Shown piece by piece: positions 15,615 through 23,078 of a stretch of DNA of 50,066 nt. A program made the translations under genes and the position numbers. A model generated the notes under the pieces. It was not told the origin of the DNA. It did no database searches and saw only the letters and a program-made list of their open reading frames with translations. The DNA is from Myxococcales bacterium (GTDB lineage Bacteria; Myxococcota; Myxococcia; Myxococcales; Myxococcaceae), in contig JADLDB010000085.1 of assembly GCA_020846875.1 (NCBI GenBank), positions 1 to 50,066 on the forward strand. Reading direction: 5' to 3'. Positions within the stretch are counted from its first letter, which is position 1; each line of letters opens with the position of its first letter.

Positions 15615-17804
15615 TCAAATCCGCTCGACCGAGAAGACGCCGGTCAGCTTCTCGATGCTGCGCATCACGTCGGTGAGCTGCTTCAAGTCCGAGATGGTCA
15701 CCTCGAAGGTGTTGACGGCCCGAGCGTCGCCGGTGGCGCGGCAGTTCGCCTGGCTGATGTTGACGCCCTTCTTCGAGAAGACCTGGGACATGTCCGCCAG
15801 CAGGCCCGGGCGATCGGCGGTCAGCACCCGCAGAGTGACCGGCCGCTTGTACTCTCCGCGCACGTCCCAGGCGACGTCCACCCGCCGCTCCGGATCGGTG
15901 GCCAGGGCCTTGTCGCACGCCGCGGTGTGCACGGTGACGCCGCGCCCGCGGGTGATGAAGCCGACGATCGCGTCGCCGGGCACCGGGTTGCAGCAGCGGC
16001 CGAAGCGCACCAGCACGTCGTCGATCCCGTCGATGGTGATCCCGTTGGACGACCTGCGACCCACCACCCGGCGGGCGATCTCGGTGACCGCGTTGAACAG
16101 GCCCGACGGCGACGACTCCTTCGGGGCCTGCGCCTTCTCCTTCGCCTCTTCCAGCTTCTCGGCCGGCACCAGCCGCTCGATCAACTGGCTGGGCTGCACC
16201 TTGCCGTAGCCCACCGCCACCATCAGGTCCTCTTCGGTGCGGTAGCCGAGCTGCTCGGCGTGCGGCTTGAGCTCCCCGCTCTTGATCAGCTTGTTGAGCG
16301 TCAGCCCGAAGCGCTTGAACTCGCGCTCGGCCAGCTCGCGCCCCAGCACCAGGCTCTTGTCGCGCTGCTGCTGCTTGATGAAGCCGCGGATCTTCTGCTG
16401 CGCGCGGCTGGTCTTGACGAAGGTGAGCCAGTCCTTGGACGGGTGCGCCTGGGGGCTGGTGAGCACCTCCACCTGGTCGCCGTTCTTCAGCTTGTAGCGC
16501 AGGGGGACGATCTTCCCGTTCACCTTGGCGCCCACGCACTTCTCGCCCACGGCGGAGTGGATGGCGAAGGCGAAGTCCACCGGGGTGGCCCCGCGCGGCA
16601 GGCTGCGCACGTCCCCCTTGGGGGTGAAGACGAACACCTCGTCGGTGAACAGATCGACCTTCACCGTGTCGAGGAACTCCTTGGGATCTTTCAGATCCTG
16701 CTGCCACTCGAGCAGCTGCCGCAGCCAGGCGAACTTCTCGGCGTCGCGGGTGAGCTCGCTCTTGCCTTCCTTGTACGCCCAGTGGGCGGCGATGCCTTCC
16801 TCGGCGACCCGGTGCATCTCCTCGGTGCGGATCTGGATCTCGATCCGCTCCGACAGGGGGCCGATCACCGTGGTGTGCAGCGACTGGTACATGTTCGGCT
16901 TGGGGATCGCGATGAAGTCCTTGAAGCGCCCCGGCACCGGCTTCCACATCTGGTGGATGAGCCCCAGCGCCCCGTAGCACTGCGGCAGATCGGCGGTGAT
17001 GATCCTGAAGGCGATCACGTCGGGCACCTGCTCGAACTCGATCTCCTGGGCCCGCATCTTCTTGTAGATGGAGTAGTAGTGCTTGAAGCGCCCGCCCACC
17101 GAGGCGGTGATGCCCGCGTCCTTGAGCTTGGACTGGATCAGGCTGACCACGTCGTCCACGTACTTCTCGCGCTCCCGCTTCTTCTTCGCGACGCGCTGCT
17201 CGAGCTCGTTGAAGTCCTTCGGCTTCAAGTACCGGAAGGACAGATCCTCGAGCTCCGTCTTCACCCAGCTGATGCCGAGCCGGTTGGCCAGCGGCGCGTA
17301 GATGTCCAGCGTCTCCTGGGCGATCCGCGCCTGCTTCTCCTCGCTCATGTGATCGAGCGTGCGCATGTTGTGGGTGCGATCGGCCAGCTTCACCAGGATG
17401 ACGCGGATGTCCTGCGCCATCGCCACCAGCATCTTGCGGAAGTTCTCCGCCTGCTTCTCTTCCTGCGAGAGCGACTGCGACGCGCTGAACTTGGACAGCT
17501 TGGTGACGCCGTCGACGATCAGCGACACCTCGTCGCCGAACAGCTCGCGGATCTCCTCGGTGGTGGCCAGCGTGTCTTCCACCGTGTCGTGCAAGAGCCC
17601 CGCGACGATCGTCGCCTCGTCCAGCCGCAACCGCGCGAGGATCCCCGCCACCTCCAAGGGGTGAATGAGGTAGGGCTCCCCAGACTTCCGCACCTGGCCC
17701 TGGTGCACCTTGGCCGAGTACACGTAGGCCTTCTTGATGATGTCCAGGTCCGGATCAGGGTGGTACGCGGCCACCTGCTGGAGGATGTCGTTCAGCCGAA
17801 TCAA
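15615..17804 (-). CDS. Bifunctional (p)ppGpp synthetase/hydrolase, Rel/Spo family
   Basis: 729 residues, the full-length long RSH enzyme. The HD hydrolase domain (about 25-180) has the metal-binding residues (VHQGQVRKSGEPYLIHPLEV, then H72-D73 in GLLHDTVEDT). The synthetase domain (about 230-345) includes GGRFKHYYSIYKKM and NMYQSLHTTVIG. TGS (about 385-445), a helical region, and a C-terminal ACT domain (VDVAWDVRGEYKRPVTLRVL onward) follow. Both activities look intact. The start is TTG at 17804; an in-frame stop lies just upstream, so no ATG is available. A weak TTGCGG-16-TACGAT promoter ends only a few nt before the TTG, hinting at a very short or absent leader. It probably controls the stringent response and, as in Myxococcus, development. 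Confidence 0.93.
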   Translation of the reverse strand: MIRLNDILQQVAAYHPDPDLDIIKKAYVYSAKVHQGQVRKSGEPYLIHPLEVAGILARLRLDEATIVAGLLHDTVEDTLATTEEIRELFGDEVSLIVDGVTKLSKFSASQSLSQEEKQAENFRKMLVAMAQDIRVILVKLADRTHNMRTLDHMSEEKQARIAQETLDIYAPLANRLGISWVKTELEDLSFRYLKPKDFNELEQRVAKKKREREKYVDDVVSLIQSKLKDAGITASVGGRFKHYYSIYKKMRAQEIEFEQVPDVIAFRIITADLPQCYGALGLIHQMWKPVPGRFKDFIAIPKPNMYQSLHTTVIGPLSERIEIQIRTEEMHRVAEEGIAAHWAYKEGKSELTRDAEKFAWLRQLLEWQQDLKDPKEFLDTVKVDLFTDEVFVFTPKGDVRSLPRGATPVDFAFAIHSAVGEKCVGAKVNGKIVPLRYKLKNGDQVEVLTSPQAHPSKDWLTFVKTSRAQQKIRGFIKQQQRDKSLVLGRELAEREFKRFGLTLNKLIKSGELKPHAEQLGYRTEEDLMVAVGYGKVQPSQLIERLVPAEKLEEAKEKAQAPKESSPSGLFNAVTEIARRVVGRRSSNGITIDGIDDVLVRFGRCCNPVPGDAIVGFITRGRGVTVHTAACDKALATDPERRVDVAWDVRGEYKRPVTLRVLTADRPGLLADMSQVFSKKGVNISQANCRATGDARAVNTFEVTISDLKQLTDVMRSIEKLTGVFSVERI

Positions 17805-17938
17805 GCGGTGTCAATCGTAACATCAGCCCGGTCTGCCGCAATGCGTCACAGCAGCGCGGCAGGTGGCCGCGTGAATGGATCGAAGTACCCGCGCGCAGGG
17901 CATTGTGATTGTTGCGGATTGACGCGGCTTGGCTGACG

Positions 17939-18973
17939 ATGGCCGCCAAGGCCATGCCTGCTCTGCTTTCCCGAACGCTCGGGGTGATCTGCCCCTCTTG
18001 TGACTTTTTGAACGTCGTGGGGGCGGTGCGGTGCATGGCCTGTGGATCGGCGACGGAGGGCGCCGGCAAGGCGGACACGCCGAGGCTTCAGGCGGCGCCG
18101 GTGCAGATCGTCAGCGACGGCGCTTCGGAGGCGACGGTGCCCGGCACACCCGCCCACCACCCCGCGCCAGAGCCTGCCCCGCCTGGCCTGCGGCGCACCT
18201 CCAGCACGTCCCACTCCCAGCCGCCGTCGCTGGCCAGCGCGCCCCCCGGGCCCAGCGGCACTCAGCGCGGCCCGGCCCGGCCCACCTTCCAGTCCTCCTC
18301 CGCACCGCCCCAGCCCCAGCAGGGCGCAGGGCCACGCTTCGGCCTCACGGTGATGGCCGGCCCCGCCCGCGGCCAGCGCTTCAAGCTGGGAGCCAACGGC
18401 GCGCAGATCGGCCGGTCGCGCGGGGCGATCCTCTTCCCCGACGATCCCTTCATCTCCCCCGTGCACGCCACCCTGACGATCCGCGACGGCAAGCTGTACG
18501 TCCGCGACGAGGAGAGCACCTCGGGTGTGTTCGCCAGCATCGGCGGCACCGAGACGATCCCGCCGGGCGCGACCTTCTGCACCGGCCTGCGCCTGTTCCG
18601 CTACGTGGGGGCGATCGAGCCCAACCCGCCCTGGAACCGGCGGGACGTGGTGGTGTACGGCGCGCCGCTGCCCAACAACCAGCCGCACTACGCGGTGGAA
18701 GAGATCCTCCTCGGCGATCGCCCCGGGCGGTGCCTGATCACCCCCGGCCCGGTGATGACGATCGGCCAGGGCCGCTGCGACTTCGCCTACCCCAACGACG
18801 AAGGCCTCGCGCCGCGTCACTGCGAGCTGGCGCCGCTGCCCACCGGGGTGATGATCCGCGATCTCTCTGGGGGGCTGGGCACCTTCGTCCGCGCTCGGGA
18901 AGAGCGCGCGCTCAAGGCGGGCGATCGGATCCGCATCGGCCAGCAGACCCTGCAGGTGGAGGCGCTCAGCTAG
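17939..18973 (+). CDS. Zinc-ribbon and double FHA-domain protein
   Basis: 344 residues from the ATG at 17939 (an ATG at 17954 is an alternative). A zinc ribbon (C18, C21, C32, C35: CPSC and CMAC) is followed by a Pro-rich linker to about residue 130. FHA 1 has IGRSRGAILFPDDPFISPVH with a conserved Ser/His pair. FHA 2 (about 255-344) has IGQGRCDFAYPNDEGLAPRH, lacking the usual GR and Ser, so it is likely degenerate. FHA domains bind phosphothreonine, so partners are probably Ser/Thr kinase targets. It is convergent with a kinase gene, the stops 12 nt apart. Confidence 0.8.
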   Translation: MAAKAMPALLSRTLGVICPSCDFLNVVGAVRCMACGSATEGAGKADTPRLQAAPVQIVSDGASEATVPGTPAHHPAPEPAPPGLRRTSSTSHSQPPSLASAPPGPSGTQRGPARPTFQSSSAPPQPQQGAGPRFGLTVMAGPARGQRFKLGANGAQIGRSRGAILFPDDPFISPVHATLTIRDGKLYVRDEESTSGVFASIGGTETIPPGATFCTGLRLFRYVGAIEPNPPWNRRDVVVYGAPLPNNQPHYAVEEILLGDRPGRCLITPGPVMTIGQGRCDFAYPNDEGLAPRHCELAPLPTGVMIRDLSGGLGTFVRAREERALKAGDRIRIGQQTLQVEALS

Positions 18974-18985
18974 CCCGGAGCCGCG

Positions 18986-20515
18986 CTACCGCGGGAGCAC
19001 CTGGTCGATGTGGCTGATGAACTTCGAGTCACGGGCGTCGCGCTTCACCCTGCCCCACCAGCCGCGCGCCTCGTCGAGCTCGTCCAGGTCGAAGGCCACC
19101 TGCCCCAGCTTCATCGCCACCGCGGGCTGCGGATCTGCCTGCCAGGCCTCGAGGTAGCTGGTGCGCGCCAGGGAGAGGTTCCGCGCCAGGTAATACCGGT
19201 CGCCCTCGGCTTCCTTGCGCATCCTGTCCGCCGGCCGGCGCTTGTCGTCGGACACGTCGTCGTCCCAAGGGTTGCCGGTGCCCGGCAGCGGCGCGTTCTT
19301 CGGTGGGGTGTAGGTGTCCTTCTTCGGCTCGAAGTACTTCGTGGCGTACAGGCCCCCCAGCCCCAGGGCGATCAGCACCAGCAGCCCCACCGCCACCTTG
19401 AAGACCAGGCCCCACTTGTCGCCGGTGACGCGATCGGGCGCCGTGGTGGGCACCGTGGTGACCGGCTCCGGCACCGGGCCCAGGTTGTTCGACGAGGGCA
19501 CCGTGTCCTCGCGGGCGCTCCACGGCCCCCTGGCCTCACCGGAGACGCGCGTCTCCTGCTGATCGATGGGCGTCACCTTCCGCGCCACGGGCGCCAGGGC
19601 CGACGCGCTGGTCTGGCCGCGGCGCAGCGGCGCGCCGGCGCGGCGCTCCTTCTCGATGGCCATCAGCTCGGCGCGAAACTGCTCGGCTGTCTGCGGGCGA
19701 TCGTCGGGGTTCTTCGCAAGGGCCTTCATGATCAGCCGCTCCATGGCGGGGCTGATCTTCGCGTCGGGGCGGCGCTTCGAGGGCGCCGGGGGGATCTCGG
19801 TGAGGTGCTTGGTGGCGAAGCCCACCGCCGAGTCCGAGTCGAAGGGCAGCAGCCCCGCGCACAGCTGGTAGATGATCACCCCCACCGCGTAGAGATCGCT
19901 GCGGTGATCGAGCTGGGCGCCGCGGGCCTGCTCGGGGGACATGTACTCGGGCGTGCCGCACACGAAGCCGGCGCGGGTGAGCGCGGGCCCGTCGTCGGTG
20001 GAGCCATCGACGATCTTGGCGATCCCGAAGTCGAGCACCTTGACGAAGTCGGCTTCGCCCCGGCGCTGCTCCACCATGATGTTCTCGGGCTTCAAGTCCC
20101 GGTGGATCACCCCGGCGGAGTGCGCGTCAGCCAGCGCGGACAGCACCTGGCTCATCACGCGGATCACCCGGTTCTCCGGCAGGGGCCAGTCGCGCGTGAG
20201 GATCTGGTGCAGGTCCTTGCCCTGCACGTATTCCATGGCGATGTACATGGCCCCGTCGTCGGAGCGGCCGAAGTCCAGCACGCTGATCGAGTTGGGGTGG
20301 TTCAACCGGCTGGCGGCCTTGGCCTCGCGCTCGAAGCGCGCCACCGTGCGCTCGTCAGACAGAAGCGCCTGCCGCAGCACCTTCAGCACGACCTGCTTGT
20401 CGAGGGCGAGCTGGGTGGCCTTGTAGACCTTCCCCATGCCCCCTTCCCCGATCATCTGCTCAACGCGGTACTTGGAGGCGACCGTCTTGCCGATGTAGTC
20501 GTCCGTCGGTGGCAC
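18986..20515 (-). CDS. Membrane Ser/Thr protein kinase (Hanks type)
   Basis: 509 residues from GTG. The kinase domain (about 15-280) is complete: GEGGMGKVYKA (P loop), VVLKVL (ATP Lys), HRDLKPENIMV (catalytic loop), DFGIAKI, and GTPEYMSPEQARG (activation segment/APE-type). A disordered linker, one transmembrane helix (about 372-390, VFKVAVGLLVLIALGLGGLY) and an extracytoplasmic C terminus with a TPR-like helical part (YYLARNLSLARTSYLEAWQA) follow. This resembles PknB-like one-pass kinases but lacks PASTA repeats. It lies between two FHA-protein genes, which suggests they are substrates or readers of it. Confidence 0.9.
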   Translation of the reverse strand: MPPTDDYIGKTVASKYRVEQMIGEGGMGKVYKATQLALDKQVVLKVLRQALLSDERTVARFEREAKAASRLNHPNSISVLDFGRSDDGAMYIAMEYVQGKDLHQILTRDWPLPENRVIRVMSQVLSALADAHSAGVIHRDLKPENIMVEQRRGEADFVKVLDFGIAKIVDGSTDDGPALTRAGFVCGTPEYMSPEQARGAQLDHRSDLYAVGVIIYQLCAGLLPFDSDSAVGFATKHLTEIPPAPSKRRPDAKISPAMERLIMKALAKNPDDRPQTAEQFRAELMAIEKERRAGAPLRRGQTSASALAPVARKVTPIDQQETRVSGEARGPWSAREDTVPSSNNLGPVPEPVTTVPTTAPDRVTGDKWGLVFKVAVGLLVLIALGLGGLYATKYFEPKKDTYTPPKNAPLPGTGNPWDDDVSDDKRRPADRMRKEAEGDRYYLARNLSLARTSYLEAWQADPQPAVAMKLGQVAFDLDELDEARGWWGRVKRDARDSKFISHIDQVLPR

Positions 20516-20576
20516 GGGCGAGGGCTACTGTTTCATTTCTGGCCGCCCGGCGCCACATGGTAAAGAGCGTCTTCGT

Positions 20577-21221
20577 ATGCCTCCCAACATGCGTCCCCGC
20601 GTCGCGGTCCGCGTCGTTCGCGCCGACGGCGGGCCGGAGTCGGTGATCCCCATGTCCGGGGAGGTGATGCTGTGTGGGCGCTCCGGCGATCTCTCCATCC
20701 CCGACGATCCCTTCGTGGGCGAGACGCAGATGCGGCTGTTCTTCTCGGGCACGCGCCTGGCGGTGGAGGACGTGGGCGGCGGCAACGGGGTGTTCACCCG
20801 GCTGCGCAGCGAGCGCGAGCTGGCTCCGGGAGGAGAGATCCGCGTCGGCCGCCAGCGGCTGGTGGTCGAGCCGGTCCCTCCGCTCAACCCCGCGCCCGAC
20901 GGGGCCACCGCCTGGGGCTCGCCCGACGCCGGCTACCGCTACCGCCTGCTGCAGCTGCTCGAAGGCGGCACCCGCGGCTCGGCCTACGCGCTCAAGGACG
21001 GCGACAACCTGGTGGGGCGCGAGAACGGCGACATCGTCTTCCCCACCGACGGCTTCGTGTCCGGGCGCCACGCGGTGCTGCACGTCGGCCCGGAGCGGAT
21101 CCTCCTGAGGGATCTGGGCAGCTCCAACGGCACCTTCCTGCGGCTCACCGCGCCGTCCTTCGTGGACAACGGCGACCAGTTCCTCATCGGCCGCCAGCTG
21201 GTCCGGGTGGAGATGAACTGA
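20577..21221 (+). CDS. Double FHA-domain protein
   Basis: 214 residues, starting 61 nt from the divergent kinase gene. FHA-like domain 1 (about 10-98) keeps the fold (LCGRSGDLSIPDDPF) but has GETQMRL where Ser-x-x-His is expected, so it probably does not bind phosphothreonine. FHA domain 2 (about 125-214) is canonical: LVGRENGDIVFPTDGFVSGR followed by HA, and LRDLGSSNGTF. No transmembrane segment. The shared intergenic region with the kinase suggests co-regulation; direct partnership is inferred from context. Confidence 0.85.
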   Translation: MPPNMRPRVAVRVVRADGGPESVIPMSGEVMLCGRSGDLSIPDDPFVGETQMRLFFSGTRLAVEDVGGGNGVFTRLRSERELAPGGEIRVGRQRLVVEPVPPLNPAPDGATAWGSPDAGYRYRLLQLLEGGTRGSAYALKDGDNLVGRENGDIVFPTDGFVSGRHAVLHVGPERILLRDLGSSNGTFLRLTAPSFVDNGDQFLIGRQLVRVEMN

Positions 21222-21248
21222 AGGAGTCAGCCCGCGAAGGCGCGCCCT

Positions 21249-21629
21249 TCAGCCGTACGACTTCTCCTTCTTCTCCTGCTCCTCCTTGCAGCGGATGCAG
21301 AGCGTCGTCACCGGGCGCGCCTCCAGCCGCTTCAGGTTGATCGGCTCCTCGCAGCGCTCGCAGGTGCCGAAGCTGCCGTCCTCGATCCGCGCCAGGGCCT
21401 TGTCGATCTTCTTGAGCAGGAACTTCTCGCGATCGCGCAGGCGGAAGTTCATCGACTGGGCGTACTCGCTCGACGCCTGGTCGATCTCATCCGGCAGATC
21501 GTCCGTGTCGAAGTTGGATTCTTCTTCCATCGTCTTGCGGGCGTTCTCGAGGATCGCCTTGCGGCTGTCCTCCAGCGTCTTCTTGAACCGCTTGAGATCC
21601 TTCGCCGACAGTGCTCCGCGCTCCGACAT
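21249..21629 (-). CDS. dksA: DksA/TraR-family RNA polymerase-binding transcription factor
   Basis: 126 residues from the ATG of MSERGALSAKDLKRFKKTLE; upstream in-frame starts lie within the promoter. A long coiled coil (about 8-80) with the DxxDxA-like tip region (DTDDLPDEIDQASSEYAQSM) precedes a zinc finger with CERC (GTCERCEEPI) and CIRC (TTLCIRCKEEQEKK). DksA acts in the RNA polymerase secondary channel with ppGpp; the ppGpp enzyme is encoded about 4 kb away. Convergent with the FHA gene and divergent from the cyclase candidate. Its promoter is at 21667-21695. Confidence 0.92.
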   Translation of the reverse strand: MSERGALSAKDLKRFKKTLEDSRKAILENARKTMEEESNFDTDDLPDEIDQASSEYAQSMNFRLRDREKFLLKKIDKALARIEDGSFGTCERCEEPINLKRLEARPVTTLCIRCKEEQEKKEKSYG

Positions 21630-21666
21630 GGCCGACCCCGCTGCAGGAGGAAAAATGAGGCGCAAC

Positions 21667-21695
21667 ACTATGTGGACCGCCCCCTCGCCTGTCAA
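21667..21695 (-). promoter_or_regulatory. Sigma70-type promoter of dksA
   Basis: Minus-strand TTGACA (21695-21690, perfect consensus) and CATAGT (21672-21667, 4 of 6) are separated by exactly 17 bp. This predicts a start near 21660 and a leader of about 30 nt before the dksA ATG. The region is locally AT-richer than its surroundings. Confidence 0.6.
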
Positions 21696-21751
21696 GGCAA
21701 ACAGAAACAAGCCTATGAAATCACTCATTCTCCCGTAGACTGCGCGCCGGC

Positions 21752-22633
21752 ATGTCGGAAACGAACCGGGTCGACCGGGAGTTCTTGAAGAGCGCGCTCA
21801 CGCTGGCCAGCCAGTCGGAGATCGATCACCTGCTGTTCATCTCGGACACGCCGCTGACCGGCAACGAGCTGCGCGGGAAGAAGTGCCGCAAGAAGATCAT
21901 CTACGCGGTCACCAGCGATCAGGTCGCGGCCGAGCTGCTCGAGAAGAAGGAGCGGGTGGTGGTGATCCCCGCGTACGACTACTCGCGCACCGAGCGGGTG
22001 AAGATGGCGGTGGTGTCCGCGCTGTCGCAGGGGGCCTTCAAGGAAGGCGACTACGTGCTGTGCGTGACCGGGCGCATCGGGCGGAACATCGACACCATGA
22101 TGACCATGCGCATCGGCGGCTCGCTGGATGATCGCGTGGCGATCGAGGGCGTGAAGCTGGGCGAGGAGTTCAACAGCCAGGTGGTGGACGCGCTGATCCA
22201 GTTGGCGCTGCAGATCGGCCAGGAAGGCTTCGAGGGCCACCCGATCGGCACCATCATCACCATCGGCGATCACAACGCGGTGCTGGAGAAGAGCCGGCAG
22301 CTCACCATCAACCCCTTCCAGGGCCTGTCCGAGGCCGAGCGCAACGTGCTCGATCCGAAGATCCGCGAGGCGATCAAGAACTTCTCGGTGCTGGACGGGG
22401 CCTTCGTGATCCGCGAGGACGGGGTGGTGCTGGCCGCGGGGCGCTACCTGGCGGCGTCGGACGAGAACGCGAAGATCCCCCTGGGGCTCGGCGCGCGGCA
22501 CGCGGCGGCCGCGTCGATCACCGCCAGCACCGGCTGCATCGCGCTGGTGGTCAGCCAGACGTCCGGGGCGGTGCGCCTGTTCAAGGAAGGCAGCATCGTG
22601 CTCGAGCTGCACCAGACCGCGCGCCGCACCTAG
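21752..22633 (+). CDS. CdaZ/DacZ-like DAC-domain protein, candidate diadenylate cyclase
   Basis: 293 residues. The N-terminal part (about 1-180) is an alpha/beta domain resembling the pyruvate-kinase C-terminal fold (DHLLFISDTPLTGNEL, RVVVIPAYDYSRTERVKMAV). The C-terminal part (about 185-290) is a DAC/DisA_N nucleotidyl-cyclase domain with the catalytic DGA (215-217 in FSVLDGAFVI) and GLGARHAAAASIT at 246-257. The usual RHR triad reads RHA, one phosphate-contact Arg short. This architecture matches the archaeal/CdaZ class. It probably makes c-di-AMP, but activity is unproven given the RHA change. No transmembrane segment. It probably forms an operon with the next gene, 22 nt away. Confidence 0.75.
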   Translation: MSETNRVDREFLKSALTLASQSEIDHLLFISDTPLTGNELRGKKCRKKIIYAVTSDQVAAELLEKKERVVVIPAYDYSRTERVKMAVVSALSQGAFKEGDYVLCVTGRIGRNIDTMMTMRIGGSLDDRVAIEGVKLGEEFNSQVVDALIQLALQIGQEGFEGHPIGTIITIGDHNAVLEKSRQLTINPFQGLSEAERNVLDPKIREAIKNFSVLDGAFVIREDGVVLAAGRYLAASDENAKIPLGLGARHAAAASITASTGCIALVVSQTSGAVRLFKEGSIVLELHQTARRT

Positions 22634-22655
22634 CTCGTCTCAAAAGGAGGACACC

Positions 22656-22976
22656 ATGGGCATGCTGAAGTTCGAGGTCCCCAACACCCTGTCGATCGAA
22701 GACGCCAAGAAGCGCGTGCAGGCGCTGCTCTCCTACTGGGGGCGGAAGTACGGCGTCACCAGCGAGTGGGCCGGGGAGAAGGCGCAGATGAAGGGCAAGG
22801 CGATGGGCGTGAAGATCGACGGCAACCTCGAGGTGCTGGGCGCGAAGATCAGCGGAGAGGCGTCGGACCCGGGCATGCTGCTGCGCGGCCAGGCCCAGAA
22901 GTACCTGACGCGAAAGTTCTCCGAGTACCTCGATCCGAAGAAGAGCCTCGAGGACGTCCTCAAAGGCGAAGAGTGA
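22656..22976 (+). CDS. Small PHA-system (PHA_gran_rgn-like) protein
   Basis: 106 residues after a strong AAAAGGAGGA site. The pattern (FEVPNTLSIEDAKKRVQALL, then KGKAMGVKIDGNLEVLGAKI) matches the putative polyhydroxyalkanoic-acid-system family, small proteins thought to associate with PHA granules; a link to PHA here is inference. It ends in a helix (KYLTRKFSEYL). It follows the diadenylate cyclase candidate at 22 nt and precedes the kinase gene by about 100 nt. Confidence 0.65.
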   Translation: MGMLKFEVPNTLSIEDAKKRVQALLSYWGRKYGVTSEWAGEKAQMKGKAMGVKIDGNLEVLGAKISGEASDPGMLLRGQAQKYLTRKFSEYLDPKKSLEDVLKGEE

Positions 22977-23078
22977 CGTTGCGTTGCCCGTGGGGGAGGA
23001 GGATCCTCCCGGGTGCCGTCCCTCAGGGACTCCCCGCCCCTGCCTCGTCCGTCCTCCTGCAGACCGGAGCGATCACTC

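Noticed and set aside
22998-23009. GGAGGATCCTCC palindrome, also seen at 41582-41593
   Set aside because: Two copies of a GC-rich 12-mer in 50 kb can arise by chance; neither is clearly tied to a promoter. A genome-wide scan would be needed to revive it.
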